Shown: piece by piece, positions 18,216 to 27,881 of the stretch
How positions within the stretch are numbered: position 1 is the first letter of the stretch
How the letters are laid out: each line of letters opens with the position of its first letter
Assembly: GCA_041402125.1 (NCBI GenBank)
Contig: JAWKSY010000001.1
Span: forward strand, 124,001 to 188,000
DNA length: 64,000 nt
Reading direction: 5' to 3'
DNA from: JAWKSY01 sp041402125
Lineage (GTDB): Bacteria; Planctomycetota; GCA-002687715; DRQF01
Notes under the pieces: model-generated
What the model saw: only the letters and a program-made list of their open reading frames with translations
The model's database searches: none
What the model was told of the DNA's origin: nothing
Program-made: the position numbers and the translations under genes

Positions 18216-18786
18216 CGCGGCGACCCGCGCGCGGGAAAGGGCGGAGCCGCCCCGCTTCCCGGAGGAGCGAGGCGGCACCTTCCATGATCGATGGACCCGA
18301 TCGTCCGGCTTCCGTGCGCCCACGCGCCCGGACCCGCCGACCCCCGCGACCCGACCCGGCCGGCGGCGCCGCCCCGGCTCCGCAGAAGCCCGGACCGCAC
18401 CTACTCCGCGCCGACGTCCCGTCGACCGTCCGTCCCGGCGGCGATCACATCGAGCTCACGGCGCTCGCAGGATTCCCACGATTGACGCGGCGATCACCGG
18501 ACGGACGGCCGCGCCGCCGCGAATCGCGCCGACGAGCCGCTCTCGCGATGTCTCCGACGCACGGACCCGGAGGCCGGACGGCCGACGACATTGCGCTTCC
18601 ATTCCCGGGATCTTCTCGGATCATTGATCGCGCGCTTGATCTCTCGCGGCGAGAATCTCTCCGTCGGCCGGCCTCGGATTTCCCGGGCCGGCGGCGAAGG
18701 AACGCGCGATGGGTGATCATGCACCGGGAGGGGCGGATCGCTCCGGGACGGGACGGGTCGGCGACACGAAGAGCGGGGGGCGGGCG
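18216..18786. other. 571-base intergenic region without a gene
   Basis: No frame here reads like a protein. An imperfect hairpin at 18233-18260 (GGGAA/TTCCC outer and GGGCG/CGCCC inner pairs) could terminate the preceding transcript. The promoter of the following nucleotidyltransferase gene should lie near the 3' end, but no clear boxes are seen. Confidence 0.35.
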
Positions 18787-19725
18787 GTGAGCGAACTCAG
18801 GGGGGTCATTCTCTCGGCGGGCAAGGGGAGCCGGATCGACCCCTTCAACACGCGCTTCCCGAAGCCGCTGCTGCCGATCGCGAACCGCCCGATCCTGGGC
18901 CATCACCTCGAGATCCTGAAGGGTCTCGGGGTCCGACGGGTCTCGATGGTCGTCGGCCACCTGATGGACAAGATCATCGGGCACTTCGGCCGCGGCGACG
19001 CGCTCGGCCTCGAGATCGACTACGTCGAGCAGCGGGCGACGCTCGGCATCGCCCATGCCCTCGCCCAGCTCCCTCCCTCCGTGGAGGGGCCCGTGATGGT
19101 CGTGCTCGGCGACATCTTCTACGTGCCGCGAGGTCTCGACGCGATGGTCGAGCAGTTCCGGGCGCAGGGTGAGAGCGGCGCGGTGCTGGCCGTCATGCGG
19201 GAGCCCGATCACGCGGTCCTGAAGAAGAACTTCTCGGTCGAGCTCGACGCCGCGGGCCGCGCCACGCGCGTCATCGAGAAGCCGGCGCTGCCCCCGAACG
19301 ATCTGAAGGGCTGCGGCATCTACCTCTTCGGCCCCGAGATCTTCGACGCCGTCCGCAAGACGCCGCGCACGGCGCTGCGCGACGAGTACGAGATCACCTC
19401 CTCGATCCAGATCCTCATCGACGACGGCTTCCCGGTGACGATCTCGGAGTGCATCGACTGGGACTTCAACGTGACCTTCGCGGAGGACCTCCTCGAGGGG
19501 AACCTGCGCTATCTCGACTCGCACGGCCTCTCCTCGATGATCGCCGAGGACGCGGAGATCCACCCCGACGCGGTCGTCGAGCGGAGCGTGATCGGGCCGG
19601 GCGTCCGCGTCCGGACGCCGGTCCGGATCCGGGACTCCGTCCTCCTGGCCGACACGGAGATCGCGCGCGATCAGGATCTCGAGCGCGTGATCGCGTCGCC
19701 CGACATCTGGTACCCCTGCCGATGA
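18787..19725 (+). CDS. Sugar-phosphate nucleotidyltransferase with C-terminal hexapeptide helix
   Basis: 312 residues. The Rossmann-like NTP transferase starts with GVILSAGKGSRIDPFNTRFPKPLLPIANRPIL, holding the G-x-G-x-R-x-x-P..PKP nucleotide site. DIFYVPR near residue 110 supplies the metal-binding Asp, and IEKPALPPNDLKGCGIYLF is the sugar-binding region. HPDAVVERSVIGPGVRVRTPVRI at about 255-290 is a short left-handed beta-helix. It makes an NDP-sugar (dTDP-Glc, GDP-Man or UDP-Glc type not resolved). GTG 18787 is preceded by a G-rich Shine-Dalgarno-like run, and the preceding 26 codons of open frame look non-coding. Coupled to the next gene by ATGA. Confidence 0.8.
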   Translation: MSELRGVILSAGKGSRIDPFNTRFPKPLLPIANRPILGHHLEILKGLGVRRVSMVVGHLMDKIIGHFGRGDALGLEIDYVEQRATLGIAHALAQLPPSVEGPVMVVLGDIFYVPRGLDAMVEQFRAQGESGAVLAVMREPDHAVLKKNFSVELDAAGRATRVIEKPALPPNDLKGCGIYLFGPEIFDAVRKTPRTALRDEYEITSSIQILIDDGFPVTISECIDWDFNVTFAEDLLEGNLRYLDSHGLSSMIAEDAEIHPDAVVERSVIGPGVRVRTPVRIRDSVLLADTEIARDQDLERVIASPDIWYPCR

Positions 19726-21674
19726 GATCCCGCTTCGAGCCCCGGTTCGGCGACGTGGCGATGATCATCCTCGCCGCGATCGTCTTCTTCGCCCCCACGA
19801 TCGACGACTACTGGGTGAAGGACGATCTGCTCCTCGGGAACTTCACGGACGGCGACGGCACCGAGCTTTCCGCGCGCGCGGTCCGGCACTACCTGTGGCC
19901 GACGACGATGGAGCGCGAGCAGTTCTGGCGGCCGGCGGCCATGCTGGCGGGCTTCGGCGACTACCTGATCTGGGGGGCCAATCCGGCCGGATTCCACGTC
20001 GGCAACGTCCTCCTCCACGCCCTCAACGGCGTGCTCCTCTACCTCCTCGCGAACCGGCTGACCGGCTTCCGCTCGCCGGCGGTCGGCCTCGCGGCGGGCC
20101 TCGCCTTCGTCCTCTCCCCGATCAACGTCGAGGCGGTCGCCTGGCTGCTCCAGCGCATGGTCCTGCTCTCGGCGACCTTCTCCCTGCTCGCGCTGCTCGC
20201 CTGGCTGAAGGCGGCGGAGGGCGGAGGACGACGCTGGCGCGTCGCCGGTCTCGCCCTCCTCGCCCTGGCGCTCCTCTCGAAGGAGGTCGCGATCGTCCTG
20301 CCCGGCGTCTTCTTCCTGATCGACGTCCTCTACGGACCGCGCGGCGGAAGGGGCGGCATCGGCGTCGCCCTGCGCCGGACCCTCTCCCCGGCCCTCCTGC
20401 TCATCGCGTACCTCGGCTGCCGCTACCTCCTCTGGGGGCGCTTCGACCTGCGCTACGCCGGCATGGAACCGATGGAGTACGCGCGACACAACCGCGTCTT
20501 CGAACGCCTCCCGGCCACGCTCCTCCACTGTCTCGCTCCGATCAACGCCGCGATCTTCGCCGATCCCTGGCGACTCGCGCTGCGCGGGGCCTTCGCCCTC
20601 GCGGGCGGTGCGGCGATCCTGCGCGCGGTCGTCCTGCTCTTCTCCGGTCAGCGCTTCGGTCGGGCCGCGATCGTGGGTCTCGGCCTCGCCGCGCTCGGCC
20701 TCCTGCCGACCCTGCTCGCCTTCTTCGTCCGCGACGACCTCTTCAACGCCCGCTTCTTCTACCTGCCGGGCGCCGCGGTGGCGGCCGTCGTGGCCTCGGC
20801 GCTCTGGCTCCCTCGTCGCGACGAGACGAGCGGAGCGCAGGTCGGCCGGCGCCGGATGGCCTGGTTCGTCAGCTCGGTCTGGCTCGGAGCCTCGGCCATC
20901 GGCCTCGTGGGTCAGGTCCAGGCCTGGGGCGACGGCGCGGCCCAGGTCCGCCGCACCCAGGTCGCGATCCTCGAGCACGCGGCCGGGCTCGCGACGGACG
21001 GGGGGCCGGTCGTGATCGTCGCCTTCAACACGCCCGAGACGCGCAACGGCGTCCCGACGATCGAGAACCATCTCGACCCGGCCCTGCGCCCGCCGCTGGG
21101 TCGTCCCGGCGTCCGCGGCGTCGCCCTCCTCGCCACGCTGGGGATCGAGCAACCGGTCGCGTGGGCCGAGGAGCTCGAGCGCTTCCACGCGGCCGCGGGC
21201 CTGCCGTGGTCGCGCTACGCCTACGTCTTCTGCGAGTACCAGCCGCCCGGGATCACGCCCGCCTTCCCGGCCCTCGCCGGGGCGCGGGGAGAGGCCGCGC
21301 CGACCCTCCTCGCCCCCGAGGACGGACTCGCCCGCCGCAACACGGCCGCGGCGCCGATCTTCGAGTTCGCCGCGCCGGCGGGGGTCCATCACTTCCGGCT
21401 CGCGATCGACTCCAACGAGGGCCGCAGCCTCCGCATCGGCGTGACGCCGGGTCGCAACGCCGAGCGGCGCGACGACCGCGTGCGCTACGACCTCGCCGCG
21501 GGCGATCCCGACCAGCCCGCCCTCGCCGGCCTCTGGGAGCTCTCGGTCCGCCAGCGTCTGCCGCGTCCGCTCTGCCTCGTCTGGCGCGTCGAGGCCTACG
21601 ACGCCTCCGACCGCCTCCTCGGCGTCTCGGCCGAGCGCCGCCTCGTCATCCTCGACGCGTTGCCGAAGCGCTGA
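19722..21674 (+). CDS. Multi-spanning GT-C-like membrane protein (TMTC-like)
   Basis: 650 residues. The N-terminal helix AMIILAAIVFFAPTI is followed by the family-like segment VLSPINVEAVAWLLQRMVLL and about nine membrane helices through residue 400. The segment SPxNVEAVAW..QR is typical of TMTC/PMT-related O-mannosyltransferase-like proteins. The C-terminal 270 residues are soluble and probably extracytoplasmic. It overlaps the sugar nucleotidyltransferase stop by four bases (ATGA), so sugar activation and transfer are coupled. Substrate unknown. It closes the glycan locus and is followed by a palindromic repeat pair. Confidence 0.7.
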   Translation: MRSRFEPRFGDVAMIILAAIVFFAPTIDDYWVKDDLLLGNFTDGDGTELSARAVRHYLWPTTMEREQFWRPAAMLAGFGDYLIWGANPAGFHVGNVLLHALNGVLLYLLANRLTGFRSPAVGLAAGLAFVLSPINVEAVAWLLQRMVLLSATFSLLALLAWLKAAEGGGRRWRVAGLALLALALLSKEVAIVLPGVFFLIDVLYGPRGGRGGIGVALRRTLSPALLLIAYLGCRYLLWGRFDLRYAGMEPMEYARHNRVFERLPATLLHCLAPINAAIFADPWRLALRGAFALAGGAAILRAVVLLFSGQRFGRAAIVGLGLAALGLLPTLLAFFVRDDLFNARFFYLPGAAVAAVVASALWLPRRDETSGAQVGRRRMAWFVSSVWLGASAIGLVGQVQAWGDGAAQVRRTQVAILEHAAGLATDGGPVVIVAFNTPETRNGVPTIENHLDPALRPPLGRPGVRGVALLATLGIEQPVAWAEELERFHAAAGLPWSRYAYVFCEYQPPGITPAFPALAGARGEAAPTLLAPEDGLARRNTAAAPIFEFAAPAGVHHFRLAIDSNEGRSLRIGVTPGRNAERRDDRVRYDLAAGDPDQPALAGLWELSVRQRLPRPLCLVWRVEAYDASDRLLGVSAERRLVILDALPKR

Positions 21675-21720
21675 GTCGCGGGCGGCTCGTACGAGCTTCG
21701 TGCGCGCGTAGGGGGAGGAG

Positions 21721-21847
21721 ATGCAGGTACGGTGCCAGTCACCGGATGTGCATTTGCGGGCAGATCGGTTTCGCCAGCGGACCCGTGGGATCGCAAATGC
21801 ACATCCGGTGACTGGCACCGTACCTGCATCTGGCACCGTACTAGCAT
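21721..21847. repeat. Palindromic repeat pair, 38-bp perfect arms with 33-bp spacer, plus partial third copy
   Basis: The 38 bases 21721-21758 are exactly complementary to 21792-21829, leaving a 33-base spacer. Each arm begins with a 33-base self-complementary unit: outer stem ATGCA/TGCAT and inner stem GGTG-CCAGT-CACC, around the core GTACGGTGCCAGTCACC. A truncated third copy in inverted orientation occupies 21830-21847 and matches the version found near 27.7 kb rather than its neighbour. The arrangement resembles REP/BIME elements mobilised by RAYT transposases. No such transposase is in the window. The element sits between convergently transcribed genes. Confidence 0.75.
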
Positions 21848-21864
21848 CCCGACCGCCGGCGGCG

Positions 21865-21909
21865 GGGGTGAAAGAGAAGGGGCCGGGAGCGCGATGCGCT
21901 CCCGGCCCC
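21865..21909 (-). terminator. Rho-independent terminator of the first propeller gene
   Basis: A perfect 14-bp stem (GGGGCCGGGAGCGC with its complement, loop of three) lies at 21879-21909, 23 bases beyond the stop of the minus-strand gene. On that strand it is followed by the pyrimidine-rich TTCTCTTTC. Confidence 0.75.
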
Positions 21910-21932
21910 TCTCGTTCAGGCCTCGTCCCGGA

Positions 21933-24347
21933 TCAGGGGAAGCTGATGCCGAGGACGTGGAACGCGAACGGCATGGTGTCGATCTCGGTCACGAGGCCCG
22001 TGCCGAGGTCATAGCCGAGCAGGACCGCGTCGGCGGGGTTCGCCGTCGAGGAGGTGCCCGCCGCGTAGACGAACCCGAGGTTCGGGTTCGAGGTCGGCAG
22101 CCACTGGATCGAGGAGTCGGTGATGTCCGTGCTCGTGCTCGCGTCGTTCGTGAGCTGGGTCACGCCCGGCACGCCGAAGATGGCGAGGAAGACCTCCTCG
22201 TCGCCGGTGCTCGAGGGCCGGTAGCTGAAGAGGCAGGAGGCGCCCGACTGGTCCGGGGTGATGTTGTCCACCTGGGAGGTGCCGCCGCCGCCCGCGACCG
22301 TCATGTTCGTCGCCGGGGCGCTGACGTTCGCGTCGAAGGAGAACAGCTCCTCGTCTTTCGTCGAGGAACCGCCCACCGCGGACTTGAACCAGACGCGATC
22401 GCTGGTCGGCGAGAGCGTCAGGAGGAGGCCGGTGTTGGCCGTCTCGAAGCCCACCTCGCCCGCGGCGCCGGGGAACTCGTCGCCGAGGATGTTGTAGGCC
22501 GTGAGCGTGGCGTACTCGACGCCGACGAGTCCGAAGGAGGTCGTACCGCCGGTGCCGGCGAACACGGTGCCGTCACGGGCGAAGATCATGCGACCGCCGA
22601 CGGTGAAGTAGCCGTCGGGATCCATGAGGCTCGTCGGGGTGGCCGCGATCGGGAGCGTCGCGCCCGACAGGCCGTTCGTCATCGTGACGTTGGTGTAGAC
22701 CGGAGCGCCCGGGTTCGTGATGTTCACGTTGTAGAGATCCATCAGCGCCGTCGTGGTGCCGGCGAAGAACATGATGTTCTCGTTGTCCCAGAAGTTCAGG
22801 TCGATGACGTCGTCGATGCCGATGTCGAAGGCGGTGACGTCGGTCAGGAGCTGCGGCGTCCCGGTGCCGTCGGTGGTCACCCAGTAGAGCTCGTCGTCCG
22901 TGCTGTCGACGACGATGAAGGCGACGCGCGAGCCGTCCGGCGAGACGGCGATCTGACCGTCGTTGCCGTCGTAGGCGTCACCGAACTCCTCGATGTCCAT
23001 CGCGGAGGCGAAGTTCGTGAGGTTGATGACCGTCTCGACGCCGCCCGACTCGTTGACGAGGAAGAGATCCTCGGCCGAGGTGCCGTTGCCGGCCTGGACG
23101 ATGATCGAGTCGAGCACCGCGACGTAGAACATCTCGCCGTCGACCGCGGTGACCGGCAGCGCCCCGCCGATGAGCGGGAAGGTCACCGGCGAACCGACGG
23201 CCGAGCCGTCGAGCGGCGCGCTGAAGAGGTTGCCCGTGGCCGTGCCGTCGACGAAGTAGACGCGACCGCCCGAGAAGGTGATCGACTCCTCGAGGATCGT
23301 GGTCTGCACGAAGCCCGGGGTGACGTCGACGACGGCGGTGCCCGTCGAGGCGAAGGTCGTGCCGTCGAGCTTGATCAGGAAGAGCTGATCGTTGCCGCTG
23401 GACGGATCGTAGACGACCGCGAGGGTCGTCTGGTCCGGGCTGATGGCGCACTCGATCTCCCACGGGGAGGTCGTCGAGAAGCCCGTGGTCGTCGGGTTCG
23501 TGAAGCGCGAGCCGGGGATCTCGATCGGCGGCAGGCCGCCCCCGGGGACGAGGGCGAAGCCGAACTCGCGCGGGTTCGAGAGCAGATCGTCGAAGTGGTA
23601 GAGGTCGCCGTAGACCGTCTTGATGTGGTCGAAGGAGGTGTTCTTGGCGTAGTTGAACGCCGGTCCCGGCACGGTGGGCGTCCGCTCGGCGCGGATGCTC
23701 AGCGAGGTGTTGCCGGTGAAGTAGGTGAACTCGTTGGTGTTGAAGGACTCGATGTCGATGCTCGCGCCCGGCAGGTCGTACTGGATCGAGCCCACGCCGG
23801 CCTGGGACGAGAAGCTCGTCATGTCGCCGGTGTTGGCGCCGCGCAGGTAGGCGACCGTGCCGTAGTTGAGCGGCTGGATCATGTTGATCAGCGTCGCCGA
23901 GGAGTCGACGACCGCGCCGGGCACGGTGAAGTCGACCGCGAAGGCCTGCAGCGCGACGAGCGGCCCCAGCGGGAGCTGCGTGCCGAGCGGGAACGAGAAC
24001 TGCGCGCTGGCGCCCGCCCCGGTGTTGCCGAGGAAGTCGAGGAAGGTCGTCGGCGTGACGCCGTTGACGAGGATTCCCGCCGCGGGACCGACGTCGACCT
24101 GGACCGGGCCGATGATCTGATCGGCGATCGCGATGTTCGACCCGAAGGCGATGATGAAGGGGAGGTTGGGGTTGCCGGTGACGACGTCGAGGACGGCCAC
24201 GCCGGGGCGCTGGACGTCGACGACGTTCGGGGCCGCGGTGTCCACGCCGTTCACGGTGAAGGTGAGGTTGGCGTCGTTCGTCGCCTGGCCGAACCCGAGG
24301 GCCGACAGGACGAGGACGACCGCGAGCGCGCTCGCGATTCTCTGCAT
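21933..24347 (-). CDS. Secreted TolB/WD40-like propeller protein, tandem copy 1
   Basis: 804 residues with signal peptide (MQRIASALAVVLVLSALGFG). An N-terminal domain of about 200 residues (DANLTFTVNGVDTAAP, GVAVLDVVTGNPNLPFIIAF) precedes a long array of propeller-type repeats. These hold several copies of the TolB/DPP-IV-like pattern S-P-D-x-x-x-V/I-A-F/V: ISPDQTTLAVVYD, VSPDGSRVAFIVVD, and LSPTSDRVWFKS. It should be exported to the periplasm or outside. No catalytic triad or anchor is visible. Its neighbour at 24857-27270 is a close paralog, with long blocks identical. Function unknown; a binding or scaffold role is likely for a propeller. It ends at a strong terminator. Confidence 0.75.
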   Translation of the reverse strand: MQRIASALAVVLVLSALGFGQATNDANLTFTVNGVDTAAPNVVDVQRPGVAVLDVVTGNPNLPFIIAFGSNIAIADQIIGPVQVDVGPAAGILVNGVTPTTFLDFLGNTGAGASAQFSFPLGTQLPLGPLVALQAFAVDFTVPGAVVDSSATLINMIQPLNYGTVAYLRGANTGDMTSFSSQAGVGSIQYDLPGASIDIESFNTNEFTYFTGNTSLSIRAERTPTVPGPAFNYAKNTSFDHIKTVYGDLYHFDDLLSNPREFGFALVPGGGLPPIEIPGSRFTNPTTTGFSTTSPWEIECAISPDQTTLAVVYDPSSGNDQLFLIKLDGTTFASTGTAVVDVTPGFVQTTILEESITFSGGRVYFVDGTATGNLFSAPLDGSAVGSPVTFPLIGGALPVTAVDGEMFYVAVLDSIIVQAGNGTSAEDLFLVNESGGVETVINLTNFASAMDIEEFGDAYDGNDGQIAVSPDGSRVAFIVVDSTDDELYWVTTDGTGTPQLLTDVTAFDIGIDDVIDLNFWDNENIMFFAGTTTALMDLYNVNITNPGAPVYTNVTMTNGLSGATLPIAATPTSLMDPDGYFTVGGRMIFARDGTVFAGTGGTTSFGLVGVEYATLTAYNILGDEFPGAAGEVGFETANTGLLLTLSPTSDRVWFKSAVGGSSTKDEELFSFDANVSAPATNMTVAGGGGTSQVDNITPDQSGASCLFSYRPSSTGDEEVFLAIFGVPGVTQLTNDASTSTDITDSSIQWLPTSNPNLGFVYAAGTSSTANPADAVLLGYDLGTGLVTEIDTMPFAFHVLGISFP

Positions 24348-24856
24348 GAAATTCTCCTGGCGGACCGGGTCCGCTGATGAGCGAAGGCGGGGGAGTCGGC
24401 TTCGCGCGAGGGACTCTGTTTCGATCGACTTCGGGAGGCCGGCCTACCCCGACCGGCTGCGTCCGATGGGTACGTGACGCGGCACGAGATTAATCCCCGT
24501 CTCGCGCTCGACCAAGCGTCCCCACGGTTCTCACGGCCGCGCGGAGCCGCGCCCGGAGACTCCACGGATACCTTCGCGCGATCCGCCAGAGCGTGCGTCT
24601 CCGCTCGGGAATCCGAAGCGATGAACCGGACCGGAATAAGGACGACGCGTGGTCCCGCGGCCCCGGCGGATCCGGTCCCGGGCCGGGCCCGGATCCGGCG
24701 CGTCGGTCCCGAAAAAAAGTGCGGCGCCGACCTCCGGCGTCCGGTCTCGACGGCCGCCCCGGGACGAACGAGAAACGGGCGAGGAACCGAGGTTCCTCGC
24801 CCGTTCGGATGGTCGTGGTCCGCGCGACGGATCGCCGCGACGTCACGACGTCGAGA
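24348..24856. other. 509-base gap between the two paralogous propeller genes
   Basis: It holds the terminator of the upstream minus-strand paralog near 24774-24805 and, closer to 24348, must hold the promoter and leader of copy 1. I see no reading frame of its own and no other repeat. Confidence 0.4.
24774..24805 (-). terminator. Rho-independent terminator of the second propeller gene
   Basis: A perfect 14-bp stem (AACGGGCGAGGAAC with its complement) closes a CGAG loop, 52 bases past the stop at 24857. On the minus strand the stem ends in CCGTT followed by TCTCGTTC. Confidence 0.75.
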
Positions 24857-27270
24857 TCAGGGGAAGCTGACCCCGAGGACGTGGTAGGCGCGCGGCGTGG
24901 TGTCGATCTCGGTCACGAGACTCGTGCCGAGGTCGTAGCCGAGCAGGACCGCATCGTTGGGGCTCGCGGTCGAGCTGGTCCCCGGCGCGAAGACGAAGCC
25001 CAGGTTGGGGTTCGTCGCCGGCAGCCACTGGATCGAGCCGTCGGTGATGTCCGTGCTCGAGTTCCCGTCGTCCGTGAGCTGCGTCACGCCCGGGATGCCG
25101 AAGATCGAGAGGAAGACCTCCTCGTCGCCCGAGCTCGAGGGCCGGTAGCTGAAGAGGCACGAGACGCCCATGTCGTCCGGCGTGATGTTGTCGACCTGGA
25201 AGTTCCCGGCGCCGCCGGCCACCGTCATGTTCAGCGCCGGAGCGCTGACGCTCGAGTCGAAGGAGAAGAGCTCCTCGTCGCCGGTCGAGGAACCGCCCGT
25301 CGAGGACTTGAACCACACGCGATCGCTGCTCGGCGAGAGCGTCAGCTCGAAGCCCGTCTGGGCCGTCTCGAAGCCCACCACTCCCGCGGCGCCGGGGAAC
25401 TCGTCGCCGAGGATGTTGTAGGGCGTCAGCGTCGCGTACTCGACGCCGACGAGACCGAAGGAGGTCGTGCCGCCGGTCCCCGCGCTCACCGTGCCGTCGC
25501 GCGCGAAGATCATGCGCCCCGGAACCGTGAAGTAGCCGTCGGGGTCGATGAGCGCCGCGGGCGTCGAGGAGATCGGCAGGACCGCTCCGCTCTGACCGTT
25601 CGTCTGGGTCACGTTCGTGTAGATCGGCGTTCCGGGGTTGGTGATGTCGACGTCGTAGAGGTCCATCACCGACGTGGTCGTGCCGGCGAAGAACATGACG
25701 TGGTCGTTGCTCCAGAAGTTGAGCTCGATCACGTCGTCGATGGCGACGTCGAAGGCGGTGACGTCGGTCAGGAGCTGCGGGGTGCCGACGCCGTCGGTGG
25801 TCACCCAGTAGAGCTCGTCATCGGCGTTGTCGACCACGATGAAGGCCACGCGCGACCCGTCGGGCGAGACCGCGATCTGCCCGTCGTTGCCGTCGTAGGC
25901 GTCGCCGAACTCCTCGATCTGGGTGGCGGAGGCGAAGTTGGTGAGGTTGATGACGGTCTCGAGTCCGCCGGACTCGTTCACGAGAAGAGATCCTCGGCCG
26001 TCGTGCCGTTGCCGGCCTGGACGATGATCGAGTCGAGGACCGGGACGTAGAACATCTCGCCGTCCACCGCGGTCACGGGAAGCGCCCCGCCGATCAGCGG
26101 GAAGTTCACCGGCACGCCGACGGCGGAGCCGTCGAGCGGCGCGCTGAAGAGGTTGCCGGTCGCGGTGTTGTCGACGAAGTAGACCCGGCTCCCCGAGAAG
26201 GTGATGGACTCCTCGAGGATCGTCGTCTGGGCGAAGCCCGGCGTGACGTCGACGATCGCCGTTCCCGTCGACGCGAAGGTGGTGCCGTCGAGCTTGATGA
26301 GGAAGATCTGGTCGTTGCCGCTGGAGGGGTCGTAGACGACCGCGAGCGTGCTGTGATCGGGGCTGATCGCGCACTCGATCTCCCAGGGGGAGGTCGTCGA
26401 GAAACCCGTGGTCGTCGGGTTGGTGAATCGCGTGCCGGGGATCTCGATCGGCGGCAGGCCGGCGCCGGGAACGAGCGCGAAGCCGAACTCGCGCGGGTTC
26501 GAGAGCAGGTCGTCGAAGTGATAGAGGTCGCCGTGGATCGTCCGGATGTGATCGTAGGACGCGTTCTTCGCCACGTTGAAGGCCGGGCCGGGAACCGTCG
26601 GCGTGCGCTCGCCGCGGATGCTGAGCGAGGTGTTCGAGACGAACTGCGTGAACTCGTTGGTGTTCAGCGACTCGATGTCGATGCTCGGTCCGGGCAGGTC
26701 GTACTGGATCATGCCGACGCCGGCCTGCGCCGAGAAGCTGTTCACGTCGGCGGTGCTGTTGCCGGCGAGGTAGGCGACCGTCCCGTAGTCCAGCGGCTGG
26801 ATCATGTTGATCAGCGTCGCCGACGAGTCGACGACCGCGCCGGGCACGGTGAAGTCGACCGCGAAGGCCTGCAACGCGACGAGGGGCCCGAGCGGGAGCT
26901 GGGTCCCGAGCGGGAAGCTGAACTGGGCGCTCGCTCCCGCCCCGGTGTTCCCGAGGAAGTCGAGGAAGGTCGTCGGCGTGACGCCGTTGACGAGGGTCCC
27001 CGCGCCGGGTCCGACGTCGACCTGGACCGGACCGATGATCTGGTCCGCGATCGCGATGTTCGCGCCGAAGGCGATGATGAAGGGCAGGTTCGGGTTGCCG
27101 GTGACGACGTCGAGCACGGCCACGCCGGGCCGCTGGATGTCGACGACGTTCGGCGCCGCGTCATCAACTCCGTTGACGGTGAAGGTGAGGTTGGCGTCGT
27201 TGGTCGCCTGCGCGAATGCGCCGGACGAAAAGGCGACCACGACCGCGAGAAGACTCGCGAGTCTGAACAT
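24857..27270 (-). pseudogene. Secreted TolB/WD40-like propeller protein, tandem copy 2 (one-base deletion)
   Basis: This is a paralog of 21933-24347 in the same orientation. Signal peptide MFRLASLLAVVVAFSSGAFA, then the same DANLTFTVNGVD start. The frame is intact to base 25978, where it stops after GTTAEDLFS. The C-terminal half continues in another frame from LLVNESGGLETVINLTNF. Aligning with copy 1 shows one missing base near 25984 (copy 1 gaggaagag, copy 2 gagaagag on the plus strand), which would restore DLFLVNESGG. The flanking sequence stays coding-like with conserved repeats, so the break is either recent or a sequencing error. Function as for copy 1, unknown. Confidence 0.75.
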
Positions 27271-27555
27271 GGTTTTCTCCGTTGTCGAACCGGGGTCCGG
27301 AGTTGTGCGACGACCGCACGGGGCGATCGTCACGCGGGGTGACGTTGAACGAGGGTGGCCCATGGGGCGGGCCGGGTGTCGCACTCCGAGAACGCAGCGC
27401 GCATCGAGGGTAGGTAACCCGCGGCGCGAGATCCAGCATTCCCGAGAGCCTCACGGATTCGCGGGCGCGAGACCGGATACGTTCTCGCGACACCGCCGCG
27501 GCGCGATCTCGCGCGAGGGCCGCTAAGCGGTGGGTTCGGGGGGATTAACGACGAT
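27271..27555. other. Leader/promoter region of propeller copy 2
   Basis: 285 bases upstream of a minus-strand start. They should carry its promoter, but no boxes stand out. No reading frame looks real. Confidence 0.3.
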
Positions 27556-27833
27556 CGCCGCGGAGCGGAGATGCGAGGACGGCGCCCATCACGCGACGAG
27601 CATTTCTCGGGTGATTCGCACTCTTCAGCGAACGCCGCGGAGCGGAGATGCTCGTACGGTGCCCGTCACGCGACGAGCATCTCTCGGGCGAGTCGCACTC
27701 ATCAGCGAACGCCGCGGAGCGGAAATGCTAGTACGGTGCCAGTCACCCGATGAGCATTTCCGGGCGACTCGGCGTCGATTGCGATCGCGGTGGAACGGAA
27801 ATGCTCATCGGGTGACTGGCACCGTACTAGCAT
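27556..27833. repeat. Tandem 77-bp repeat array ending in a 38-33-38 palindromic pair
   Basis: Three direct units begin at 27556, 27633 and 27710 (exact 77-base spacing), each opening CGCCGCGGAGCGG and carrying a 33-base hairpin unit (27571-27603, 27648-27680, 27725-27757). A fourth hairpin at 27801-27833 is inverted. Bases 27725-27762 are perfectly complementary to 27796-27833 with a 33-base spacer, the same geometry as the element at 21721. The hairpin cores are variants of GTACGGTGCCAGTCACC; unit 1 is the most degraded. REP/BIME-like; no transposase nearby. Confidence 0.75.
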
Positions 27834-27881
27834 CGGAGCGATCGAGGCGCGACGGAATGCGCGACCGGTGACGCGCGCGGA

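Noticed and set aside
18216..18786. Small proteins in the open frames of this gap
   Set aside because: The translations are Arg/Pro low-complexity, lack ribosome binding sites and begin at arbitrary positions.
3600..21700. Secondary-metabolite cluster
   Set aside because: There are glycosyltransferases, methyltransferases and an exporter but no PKS, NRPS or other core synthase; a surface polysaccharide locus explains them.
27556..27833. CRISPR array
   Set aside because: The units are 77 bases with no variable spacers between short repeats, the last unit is inverted, and no cas gene is near.
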